Assembly: GCA_021776015.1 (NCBI GenBank)
Contig: JAJFGT010000159.1
Span: 1 to 13,339, forward strand
Origin: Alphaproteobacteria bacterium
Lineage (GTDB): Bacteria; Pseudomonadota; Alphaproteobacteria; Micavibrionales; Micavibrionaceae
Length of the DNA stretch: 13,339 bases
Reading direction: 5' to 3'
Positions 1-6,886 of the stretch are shown piece after piece. Numbering within the stretch: the first letter of the stretch is position 1; every line of letters begins with the position of its first letter. The notes under the pieces were generated by a model that was given only the letters and a program-made list of their open reading frames with translations, was not told the origin of the DNA and ran no database searches. Made by a program: the position numbers and the translations under genes.

Positions 1-263
1 GGGAAGGTGAGGTATTTGGGAAGGATATTGCACGAGAGGTCCATGCCAAGCTTAAGGAGCATGGAGGCGTAACCGTTCCACGTGAATTTGTTTTTATGGA
101 TAGAGCTGCTTTGGGGTTAGGTTCAGTGTTTCTCCATCTCAAAGCTAAAATCAATTGGCATGAACTTTTTAATGAACTAATTCAAGACTTTGATACAGAA
201 AAGCTCAGAGAGCGCCAAGCTCTTACCCTCAAAAAGTTTGATCTGCTAAGAGATTCAAAGTAA
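1..263 (+). CDS. ABC1/UbiB (AarF) family kinase-like protein, C-terminal end (5' end outside window)
   Basis: The open frame starting at base 3 gives 86 residues and ends at TAA 261-263. The run VPREFVFMDRAALGLGSVFL followed by LKAKINWHELFNELI resembles the C-terminal end of alphaproteobacterial ABC1-family (AarF/UbiB-like) atypical kinases, where a 'PREF-x-F-x-DRAA-x-GLG' stretch precedes a conserved N-W helix. Family members are linked to ubiquinone biosynthesis or lipid and quinone handling at the membrane; the substrate here cannot be told. The kinase-like core, with its nucleotide-binding motifs, lies to the left of the window, so activity cannot be judged. The stop codon is directly adjacent to the stop of convergent gltA, with no spacer. 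The family call rests on recalled similarity of one short tail, so confidence is moderate. Confidence 0.62.
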   Translation, partial: EGEVFGKDIAREVHAKLKEHGGVTVPREFVFMDRAALGLGSVFLHLKAKINWHELFNELIQDFDTEKLRERQALTLKKFDLLRDSK

Positions 264-1568
264 CTATCTTTTATCTAAATCAATATAGTTACGCTCTGTT
301 TCTCCAATATAAAGTTGACGAGGACGCCCAATACGAAGTGTTGGCTCTTCGATCATTTCTGTCCATTGGGCAACCCATCCAACAGTTCTCGATACAGCAA
401 AAAGAACAGTAAACATCTCAGTTGGAAAACCCATAGCACGCAAAATAATCCCTGAATAGAAATCAACGTTTGGAAAAAGTTTCCGATCTACAAAATAGGG
501 GTCGTTTAAGGCTATTTTTTCAAGTTCCATAGCCAGCTCAAGAGTGGGGTCTTTTGTAACACCCAGTTCTGCTAAAACATCATGGCATGACTGCCTTAGG
601 ACTGTCGCTCGAGGATCTGTGTTTTTATAGACACGGTGTCCAAAGCCCATCAAACGGAAAGGATCATCTTTATCTTTAGCACGGGCTATAAATTCAGGAA
701 TACGATCTTTTGTACCAATCTCTTCAAGCATTTCAAGAACAGCTTGATTTGCTCCACCATGAGCAGGCCCCCAAAGAGAGGCTATGCCAGATGAAATACA
801 AGCAAACGGGTTCGCCTGCGAAGAACCTGCAATACGCACAGTTGATGTTGAAGCGTTTTGTTCATGATCAGCATGAAGAATCATAATACGATCCATAGCA
901 TCGGCAAGAACAGGGCTAACCTTGTAGTCTTGAACAGGCAGAGAAAAACACATATGTAGAAAGTTTTCTGCATAACCTAAACTGTTTTTTGGATAAACGA
1001 AGGGTTGCCCTTGAGAATATTTATATGCCATTGCTGCAATTGTAGGGATTTTAGCAATAAGGCGATGGGCTGAAATTTCTCGTTGTTTAGGATCCCAAAT
1101 ATCCAAAGAATCGTGATAAAAGGAGGATAGAGCCCCAACAACAGCGACCATAATTGCCATAGGATGGGAATCTCTTCTAAATCCTTTGAAAAAATAGGCC
1201 AGTTGCTCATGAAGCATTGTATGATAAGTAATATCATGATCGAATTTAGCCATTTGGTCTTTGTCTGGCAAATCCCCATAAAGAAGCAAATAAGCAACCT
1301 CTAAAGCATTACTTTTTTCTGTAAGCTCTTCAATAGAATATCCTCGATGCATAAGGATACCTTCATCTCCATCAATGTAGGTAATACGAGACTTACAGCT
1401 TCCTGTGGCCGTAAAACTAGGATCAAGTGTAAAATGCCCTGTATGCTGATACAATGTACGAATATCAATTGTTGATGGCCCAAGAGTTCCATCTTGCACA
1501 GGAAGTTTGACTTTTTCTCCTGTTTGATCATTGATAAGGGTGAATGTTTTTTCAGGTTTTTTGTTCAT
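264..1568 (-). CDS. gltA: Citrate synthase (type II, GltA)
   Basis: This 434-residue protein condenses oxaloacetate and acetyl-CoA to citrate, the entry step of the TCA cycle in the cytoplasm. Length and sequence match the bacterial type II (hexameric, E. coli-like) enzymes. The catalytic residues are present: His270 in GPAHGGAN, His311 in GFGHRVYKN and Asp369 in FPNVDFYSG. The conserved [10 protein letters not shown] segment is at 232-241. Aligned from memory to E. coli GltA, the position of the NADH-sensing Cys206 is Val212, which suggests different allosteric control (inference). The ATG at 1566-1568 is preceded on the minus strand by GGAG (1580-1583), 11 nt upstream, a somewhat long spacing. 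The gene is divergent from comEC and tail to tail with the ABC1-type gene: its TAG (264-266) abuts that gene's TAA. Confidence 0.97.
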   Translation of the reverse strand: MNKKPEKTFTLINDQTGEKVKLPVQDGTLGPSTIDIRTLYQHTGHFTLDPSFTATGSCKSRITYIDGDEGILMHRGYSIEELTEKSNALEVAYLLLYGDLPDKDQMAKFDHDITYHTMLHEQLAYFFKGFRRDSHPMAIMVAVVGALSSFYHDSLDIWDPKQREISAHRLIAKIPTIAAMAYKYSQGQPFVYPKNSLGYAENFLHMCFSLPVQDYKVSPVLADAMDRIMILHADHEQNASTSTVRIAGSSQANPFACISSGIASLWGPAHGGANQAVLEMLEEIGTKDRIPEFIARAKDKDDPFRLMGFGHRVYKNTDPRATVLRQSCHDVLAELGVTKDPTLELAMELEKIALNDPYFVDRKLFPNVDFYSGIILRAMGFPTEMFTVLFAVSRTVGWVAQWTEMIEEPTLRIGRPRQLYIGETERNYIDLDKR

Positions 1569-1631
1569 TATGGCTCTTGCTCCAAGGGTCTAATTTTTAA
1601 TTTTTTAAGATATTTCAACTTTGTAGAGTAG

Positions 1632-1637
1632 TATAGT
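1632..1637 (+). promoter_or_regulatory. Candidate -10 element (TATAGT) for comEC
   Basis: In the short divergent gltA/comEC spacer, TATAGT matches the sigma70 -10 consensus at five of six bases. No good -35 is seen at 16-18 bp upstream. Transcription would start near 1643-1645, essentially on top of the first possible ATG (1646). That favours translation from the second in-frame ATG at 1667, which has a purine-rich GGAAAAGAG upstream. Weak evidence on its own. Confidence 0.35.
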
Positions 1638-1666
1638 ATTTCTCCATGGTTTGGAAAAGAGATGAA

Positions 1667-3778
1667 ATGATAAATATACAAAAAACAGCTCTTTTGACTC
1701 TTTTTCACACAGAACTTGAGAAACAGAAAGAGCATGCCATATTGTGGTGGCCCATTTGTCTCGGTTTTGGAGTATCTCTTTATTTTTCCTTTAAAGAAGA
1801 ACCTAATCTTCTTTTATGGTCACTTATAAGCTTTGCTCTTGGAACTGGCGCGTTAACTTTAAAAAAGCAAAAAAAATGGAGCTTTCTTCCTCTCTTTGTT
1901 TTGTGTCTGATTTCTCTTGGTATTACAGCAGGTACAGCTCGAAGCTTGTTTATTAATGCTCCTCAGATTCAAAAAGAACATAGAATTACAAAATTAGAAG
2001 CCACGGTTGAAAAGATCGAGATCAGGGAGAATTCTGTAAGACGTCTCCTCTTGAGTGATTTGGATATAGAACGATTAGCCCCATCCCAAACACCTCACTA
2101 TATACGCATTACAATGCGCCAAAAACAAGAACTAGGAAAAAATATAAAAGTAGGCGATCGTATTTCTGTTTTGGCCTCTTTACGGCCTTTATCTCCCCCG
2201 ATTCTGCCTCATGGCTTTGATTTTCAAAGATTTTTTTATTTTAAACATATTGGAGGAACAGGTTTTACACTCTCAAATCCTCAAGTTTTAGAAACAAATT
2301 TAGATGTTTATGGATCAAAGCTAAATCATTCGCTGTTCCTACTCTCAGAAAGCATGAAAGAAGAAGTTCACAAAACAGAGTCAGAAGGCAACGCAATAGC
2401 ACAGACATTCTTGACTGGAGATAGAGCTCTTATAAAGGAAGAAACATGGCTACATTTACGAGAATCAGGACTTTCTCACATGCTGGCTATTTCAGGACTT
2501 CATGTAGGATTGCTCTCTGCAACAGTCTTTTTTTTCGTGCGTTTATTCTTATCTCTTTTTCCAAATATTAGCTTACGTTTTCCAATCAAAAAAATAGCTG
2601 CTGTGGCGGCATTCTGTGCCGCATTATTTTATACACTTTTAGTAGGATCTTCAGTTCCCACTGTCCGAGCATGTATTATGACGGGGCTCTTCTTTTTAGC
2701 TATGATCCTAAACCGATCCCCATTTTCGGTTCATTTGATTGCATCTGCAGCTTTTGTAATTTTACTATTTCGACCAGAAAGCTTGATAAGCGCTAGTTTT
2801 CAAATGTCTTTTGCCGCTGTTATGGGGCTTATTATCTTTTATAATTCAACACGTTCATTTTGGAGTGCTCATTATGCACAAGAGGGATGGTTTAGAAAAA
2901 TAATATTCTATTTTATAAGTGTGTGTGCCACGACAGTGATTGCAACGCTTGTTACTTCTCCATTCACACTCTATCACTTTCAGCACATTGCTGTTTATGG
3001 GGTTCTAGGGAATCTCTTAGCTGTTCCTATTATGGCATTTATTGTTATGCCGATGGTTGCTCTTACCTTCTTTCTTTTTCCTTTAGGGCTCGTGGAATAT
3101 CCTCTTTTCTTTATGAAATGGGGGATTGAAACAATTATGCATATTTCAAGTTGGGTAGGGTCATTAGAAGGCGCTAATTTTTCAATGGCGACACTACCCT
3201 TTGGAAGTTTTTGTCTATTTGTAATGGCCGGGATTCTTCTTTTATCTATCAGAGGAAAATTTAAAGTCATCGCTTTCATTCCTTTATTTATGGCTTTGAT
3301 TATAATGTGGACTACAAATCTTCCTGATATTTTATTATCTCAAGATGGAAAGCTTTGGGGGCTTTACAAAGAGCAGACCCTATATACACAGGAGGCTAGA
3401 AAGGGACGGTTTATAAAAAAACAATGGGATGCTTATTTAGGAACTCAAGAGAGTAAAACTCTTTCCTTTTCTCCTTCTGGTTGTTCTTATGGAGTTTGCT
3501 GTGACGAAGATGCCTGTCGGACAGAGATCAACTCCACTAAAGTTTCTTTTCTTAAAAGGAAATATAGTATTCAAACAGAATGTTCTTTTTCAGAAATCGT
3601 AATTGCTCCCTTTTATATCCCTAAAAATATATGTCATGCCTCCCATATCTACGATTGGAAAGAGTTTAAAGAAAAGGGAGCACATCTCCTTTGGTTAGAT
3701 AAGAAAGAGGGCCTTACAGCTACGGCTGTTGAGGATAAGAGAGGGGCGCGCTCATGGAACATGATAAATCAAAAATAG
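1667..3778 (+). CDS. comEC: ComEC/Rec2 family DNA-uptake channel protein
   Basis: A polytopic inner-membrane protein of the ComEC/Rec2 family, which forms the channel carrying single-stranded DNA into the cytoplasm during natural transformation. From the ATG at 1667 (703 residues): two N-terminal hydrophobic segments, a soluble DUF4131-like (OB-fold) region at about 105-205, then the multi-helix competence domain from about 245 to 550. Diagnostic motifs are the SHMLAISGLHVGLL segment (about 270-283) and GSSVPTVRACIM (327-338). The C-terminal soluble region (about 556-690) ends in GAHLLWLD, as in other alphaproteobacterial ComEC proteins. It lacks the HxHxDH motif of a metallo-beta-lactamase domain and holds a local Cys cluster (606, 611, 612, 617). 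The start could also be 1646 (710 residues), but that ATG has no ribosome-binding site, whereas 1667 follows GGAAAAGAG. It is convergent with the prepilin gene, with three bases between the stop codons. Confidence 0.93.
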   Translation: MINIQKTALLTLFHTELEKQKEHAILWWPICLGFGVSLYFSFKEEPNLLLWSLISFALGTGALTLKKQKKWSFLPLFVLCLISLGITAGTARSLFINAPQIQKEHRITKLEATVEKIEIRENSVRRLLLSDLDIERLAPSQTPHYIRITMRQKQELGKNIKVGDRISVLASLRPLSPPILPHGFDFQRFFYFKHIGGTGFTLSNPQVLETNLDVYGSKLNHSLFLLSESMKEEVHKTESEGNAIAQTFLTGDRALIKEETWLHLRESGLSHMLAISGLHVGLLSATVFFFVRLFLSLFPNISLRFPIKKIAAVAAFCAALFYTLLVGSSVPTVRACIMTGLFFLAMILNRSPFSVHLIASAAFVILLFRPESLISASFQMSFAAVMGLIIFYNSTRSFWSAHYAQEGWFRKIIFYFISVCATTVIATLVTSPFTLYHFQHIAVYGVLGNLLAVPIMAFIVMPMVALTFFLFPLGLVEYPLFFMKWGIETIMHISSWVGSLEGANFSMATLPFGSFCLFVMAGILLLSIRGKFKVIAFIPLFMALIIMWTTNLPDILLSQDGKLWGLYKEQTLYTQEARKGRFIKKQWDAYLGTQESKTLSFSPSGCSYGVCCDEDACRTEINSTKVSFLKRKYSIQTECSFSEIVIAPFYIPKNICHASHIYDWKEFKEKGAHLLWLDKKEGLTATAVEDKRGARSWNMINQK

Positions 3779-3781
3779 GAA

Positions 3782-4888
3782 TTAAGGAGTCAGAATCTTA
3801 CACCCTGATTCATCCGTTCCAGCCGTACCTTCTCCTACATAGAGAAGGCCTTTTTGGGAACAACTCAGCATTTTAAGTACCATATCGTTGCACATTATAT
3901 TGCCCTGTTCGTCATACCCCAATAATATCTCTCCATTCTTGCAGTGCCCTGTTTCCATTTTTGGATCACAAATAATTCTCCCTGTAGAATCAATACCAGA
4001 GATTGTAGATCCACTTTCACAAGATCCTGTAGAAATAGTCGCTTGTACACAGCCATCTTGATCAGACAATTTATTTTCAGGGCGATAGAATGATGATTTT
4101 TTCTGACAGTTTATTAATTTTTCTAAAGTTTCAGCCAGAACTGAATCTTTACTATAGGTAATATTACGTTCATGGATGAGAGTATCATCATAAAAAAATT
4201 CTCCAGTGGCATTTGCAAATTGTGCCACAAGAAATGTGCCATCCTCATCACAGTTTTCACCTTCTAAAGAGTCTTCCATACACAATATTCTTGTCCCCGC
4301 GGGGGTGTAAGCTCCGCTACCACTGGGGCCATGTGAAATGATGGTATAAAGTGCTGGAGGATCTAATATATCATTTCCTTCGCTATCAATGATTTTAATA
4401 GCACCAGATTTATTAATATTTTGACCAATAGGGATCCCTTCATTTGTGATAGCTGTTGTAACAGCATAACTTAAAGGATGTTTCCACCCATCTTCTGCAA
4501 ATAAATCAGAAAGTCCTAGAGTTCGAATAGGAAGTATCCCAATGCTAATCTTTTGTTTATCTGTAGAATATGCTGTTTTAATTTCCTTCGGGGTAGGATG
4601 GCTAGAACATTTTATTTCTGTTCCATACCCCACTTCTCCTCTTGATAAATTTATGTCTGCAGGGCAGGGCAGGCGTCCATTTTGTGATAAAAAATTATGA
4701 AGGGCCACCTGAACAACAGCTATATTACGATCTGTTGTTTTAATTTTTTGCTGTTTTAATCTGATATCATATAAAGAAATAAATGCAGCAAAGAGAATTC
4801 CAGAAATCATCAGGACTATTGAAAGCTCAATCAGTGAAAAACCAATTTCATGTTTTTGGAGGTTCATAGCCACAGTTGTCATTTTCAT
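3782..4888 (-). CDS. Type IV prepilin-like protein with Cys-bounded C-terminal repeats
   Basis: A 368-residue protein with a class III (prepilin) leader: a short charged N-terminus, cleavage at Gly16/Phe17 in the GFSLIELSIVL context, and the conserved Glu5 of the mature protein at residue 21. A hydrophobic alpha1 helix follows to about 40. Such proteins are processed by a prepilin peptidase and assembled into type IV pili or type II secretion-like pseudopili. The mature domain has GRLPCPAD (71-78), which I associate with a subset of alphaproteobacterial pseudopilins, and is larger than a usual major pilin. The C-terminus holds two 18-residue repeats of the form C-x2-G-x4-G-[IY]-D-x2-G-x-I-x-C at 290-307 and 316-333, with a degenerate third Cys pair at 343/363. 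Similar patterns occur in tail-fibre and adhesin stalks (from memory). The start is uncertain: no ATG has a clear ribosome-binding site, and Met8 (4865-4867) would give a more typical 9-residue leader. The precise role is unknown; a minor pilin or adhesin is most likely. Confidence 0.8.
   Translation of the reverse strand: MKMTTVAMNLQKHEIGFSLIELSIVLMISGILFAAFISLYDIRLKQQKIKTTDRNIAVVQVALHNFLSQNGRLPCPADINLSRGEVGYGTEIKCSSHPTPKEIKTAYSTDKQKISIGILPIRTLGLSDLFAEDGWKHPLSYAVTTAITNEGIPIGQNINKSGAIKIIDSEGNDILDPPALYTIISHGPSGSGAYTPAGTRILCMEDSLEGENCDEDGTFLVAQFANATGEFFYDDTLIHERNITYSKDSVLAETLEKLINCQKKSSFYRPENKLSDQDGCVQATISTGSCESGSTISGIDSTGRIICDPKMETGHCKNGEILLGYDEQGNIMCNDMVLKMLSCSQKGLLYVGEGTAGTDESGCKILTP
3828..3855 (+). 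terminator. Likely intrinsic terminator for comEC, inside the 3' end of the convergent prepilin gene
   Basis: CCTTCTC (3828-3834) and GAGAAGG (3842-3848) form a perfect 7-bp stem (four G-C pairs) with a 7-nt loop. CC and five T residues (3851-3855) follow on the plus strand. It lies 50 nt past the comEC stop, in the right orientation to end comEC transcription. It also encodes part of the pilin C-terminus on the other strand, so a chance coding hairpin is possible. Confidence 0.5.
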
Positions 4889-4891
4889 TTA

Positions 4892-4897
4892 AGTATA
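4892..4897 (-). promoter_or_regulatory. Candidate -10 element (TATACT) for the prepilin gene
   Basis: Read on the minus strand, TATACT differs from TATAAT at one base and lies just upstream of the first possible ATG (4886-4888). No good -35 is visible. Transcription would begin near 4885, which would place translation at a later in-frame ATG such as 4865-4867. The terminator just upstream (4936-4977) makes a separate promoter here necessary if that terminator works. Confidence 0.28.
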
Positions 4898-4935
4898 AGA
4901 TTAATCCCGTATAGAAAAATCATAGTACTAAAGTA

Positions 4936-4977
4936 ATAATGCTGGACAAGGTATTATATTCCTTTATCCAGCATTAT
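4936..4977 (-). terminator. Hairpin terminator downstream of the subtilase gene
   Basis: An 11-bp perfect stem is made by ATAATGCTGGA (4936-4946) and its reverse complement TCCAGCATTAT (4967-4977). It extends, past a small internal loop, by AAGG/CCTT (4948-4951 with 4961-4964) around a 9-nt AT-rich loop. It begins 25 nt past the protease stop on the minus strand and is followed there by a T-rich stretch (TACTTTAGT...) rather than a pure T run. It probably separates the protease transcript from the prepilin transcript. Confidence 0.6.
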
Positions 4978-5001
4978 CATTATATATTTAAAAGGGGCTT
5001 C

Positions 5002-6831
5002 CTACTTATTAGGTTTACCTCTACCTCCACCTTTACCACCACCCCCATCGGATGTTCCACTAGATTTGATCACTTCAATAATCTGTGTTCCTTTATTACT
5101 GCTTGGATCAAAGGCTTCTACCATAATAGAATGAGCACCATCAGATACTTTTTTCATATTCCAATTATAAGATAGGCTACCACTTGAGGTGCTTGTTTTC
5201 AAAGAGCCATCAATATAGAGCTTCATACTGCTGACACTTAAATTATCACTTGCAGACGCACTAATAGAAAGACTTCGTCCTGAAACTGTTGCTTGATCCG
5301 CAGGATTTATAATACTCACCACCGGAGGTGTATTATCTATAATATTACGAACCAGGACAGGGACACCAGAAGAAAGCCCTTTATTGCCTGCTTGATCAAA
5401 AGCGTGAGCGACAAGCGTGACATCAGCATTGCCAAGGGCAGTTGTGTCCCAAGCAAAACTATACGGTGCAGCTGTATCTGAGGCATAAAACCCTCCATTC
5501 ACATACAAATCTACTTTGCTTACGCCAATATTGTCGTTAGAGGTCACATCAACAACAACCGTGCCATTAACCGTCAAATTAGACGTTGGGGCTGTAATAA
5601 CGGATGTTGGGACAATTGTATCTTGGACAGGAGGATCATAGCTTTGTGCCATCTGCACCGCTGCCGCTGCATCCACACGTCCATGTCCATAGTATTTATC
5701 CCACCCTATATCACCTATATCAACAGCCGTCGTTTCAAGGATGCTTTCCACATCATCGAATGTCAAAGCTGGATTGGCAGAAAGAATTAAGGCTCCAATG
5801 CCCGCCGTTATAGGCGCAGAAAAAGATGTGCCCGCAGCTGTCATATATCCTCCTCCACGAGCTGTAGTATAGATGCTTAATCCGGGTGCAGAGAGATCAA
5901 CATAAGAACCAAAACTTGACCAACTTGGTCTGACATCACTAGAGTTAGTTGCAGAAACTGTAATTAAATTAGGCATATCCGAATAAAGTTGTTCAGCCCC
6001 TGTGTTTCCTGCACTATTAAAGGCAACTCCTCCTTTATCTTTTAGATACCCTGTAGCGTTGTTCATTGTACTACCACTATTATGTGCTTCATAACTATTC
6101 GTTGCTATTCTTGCACCATGATCTGCCGCCCATGTAAAACCATTAGCTATACCACTCCAAGTTGCATAACCATCTGTTCTGTCTGTAATACGTATAGGCA
6201 TAATTTTTACATTCATCGCCACACCAGAAACACCAATACTATTGTTTCCAATCGCCGCGACAGTTCCGGCTACAGCAGTACCGTGACCATGGATATCCGT
6301 TGTATCCGAGCTATTACTTGCTGTGTTCCATCCTGAAATCATATGATCTGCCAAATCTGGATGACTAGAATCAACACCTGTATCTAAAACAGCTACAATT
6401 AAGTTTGGATCGCCTTGCGTGACGTCCCACGCAGATGAAGAGCCAATCTTTGTATGGTGCCATTGTGAAGGATATGTTGGGTCATCTGGGGTAAAAACAG
6501 GTTTAACTAAACGATCAAGCTCAGCAAACTCAACATGTTTATTCTTTTTAAGCCGTCCTATGACTTTCTTTTCTTGTCCTACGGGTACACGCACAATACG
6601 AGTTTTTATACCTCTAATTTCACTTTCCTCAACTCCACCTTCAGCAGACAAAACATTCTTAAATTTCTTCTTGTCTACACCAGCCCGAGGATGAACCAAT
6701 ATCTGGCCACTTGCAAAATATCCTTTTTCATCTTTTCCTGCGTTTTTTGGGGCAGCGTAAGCGTTCATAGTCATTGTAATGGTTAAGAAAATTACCCATA
6801 CAAATTTTAGAATTGTGTTCCCATACCTCAT
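5002..6831 (-). CDS. Secreted subtilisin-like serine protease (peptidase S8) with two Ig-like domains
   Basis: Numbered from the ATG at 6829-6831 (609 residues). A signal peptide (about 1-26, hydrophobic core FVWVIFLTI, AYA|AP cleavage) predicts export. A propeptide-like region (about 42-106, starting GQILVHPRAG) resembles the fervidolysin/S8 inhibitor-type pro-domain. The catalytic domain spans about 120-398 with the complete triad: Asp150 (VLDTGVD), His183 (HGHGTAVAG) and Ser336 (GTSFSAP), plus the oxyanion Asn276 (NSAGN). Two Ig-like domains of the Big_7 type (about 408-494 and 502-588) follow, each with an N-x-SDN/SASDN-x-x-V and Y(V/I)(N/D)G pattern. The protein ends in a Gly/Lys-rich basic tail (596-609). 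A longer start at TTG 6837 is unlikely, since it would sit one base from the ribosome-binding site. Likely role: extracellular proteolysis; the target is unknown. It is not a usual member of this neighbourhood, so acquisition is likely (inference). It lies 55 nt downstream of trpC with no terminator between. Confidence 0.93.
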   Translation of the reverse strand: MRYGNTILKFVWVIFLTITMTMNAYAAPKNAGKDEKGYFASGQILVHPRAGVDKKKFKNVLSAEGGVEESEIRGIKTRIVRVPVGQEKKVIGRLKKNKHVEFAELDRLVKPVFTPDDPTYPSQWHHTKIGSSSAWDVTQGDPNLIVAVLDTGVDSSHPDLADHMISGWNTASNSSDTTDIHGHGTAVAGTVAAIGNNSIGVSGVAMNVKIMPIRITDRTDGYATWSGIANGFTWAADHGARIATNSYEAHNSGSTMNNATGYLKDKGGVAFNSAGNTGAEQLYSDMPNLITVSATNSSDVRPSWSSFGSYVDLSAPGLSIYTTARGGGYMTAAGTSFSAPITAGIGALILSANPALTFDDVESILETTAVDIGDIGWDKYYGHGRVDAAAAVQMAQSYDPPVQDTIVPTSVITAPTSNLTVNGTVVVDVTSNDNIGVSKVDLYVNGGFYASDTAAPYSFAWDTTALGNADVTLVAHAFDQAGNKGLSSGVPVLVRNIIDNTPPVVSIINPADQATVSGRSLSISASASDNLSVSSMKLYIDGSLKTSTSSGSLSYNWNMKKVSDGAHSIMVEAFDPSSNKGTQIIEVIKSSGTSDGGGGKGGGRGKPNK

Positions 6832-6838
6832 CCTCAAA

Positions 6839-6844
6839 CTCCTT
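6839..6844 (-). promoter_or_regulatory. Strong ribosome-binding site (AAGGAG) that fixes the subtilase start
   Basis: AAGGAG on the minus strand is 7 nt from the ATG at 6829-6831 but only one base from the in-frame TTG at 6835-6837. The ATG is therefore the real start. This is the clearest Shine-Dalgarno sequence in the window. Confidence 0.75.
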
Positions 6845-6886
6845 CTTTAAATGCATTAAATGTAAGAGTATTAAGTCTAACATAAG

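Noticed and set aside
326..371. Nested inverted repeat (GCCCAAT/ATTGGGC with CGAAG/CTTCG inside) in the gltA 3' region, as a terminator for the ABC1-type gene
   Set aside because: No T run follows on either strand and the loop is large. It is likely a by-product of conserved coding sequence.
977..1531. Alternative-frame minus-strand ORFs within gltA
   Set aside because: They overlap the complete, motif-bearing gltA reading frame and have no supporting signals.
2528..2535. T8 run in comEC (and A8 at 1869-1876) as phase-variation tracts
   Set aside because: A/T homopolymers of this length are expected in an AT-rich coding sequence; unlike the G8 tract they are not unusual here.
3716..3735. 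ACAGC/GCTGT hairpin in the comEC 3' end as a terminator for the prepilin gene
   Set aside because: The stem is only 5 bp, with no proper T tract after it on the minus strand; not distinguishable from chance.
4939..5175. Plus-strand 78-residue ORF opposite the end of the protease gene
   Set aside because: It starts inside the terminator hairpin, is rich in Thr/Phe low-complexity sequence that mirrors the Gly-rich tail codons, and overlaps a clearly real gene. It is an antisense shadow.
6082..6786. Several plus-strand ORFs of 83-91 residues opposite the protease N-terminal half
   Set aside because: Composition (many Cys, Ser, Phe, Thr) is that of a reverse-complement reading. There are no ribosome-binding sites, and the sense strand has full S8 motifs.
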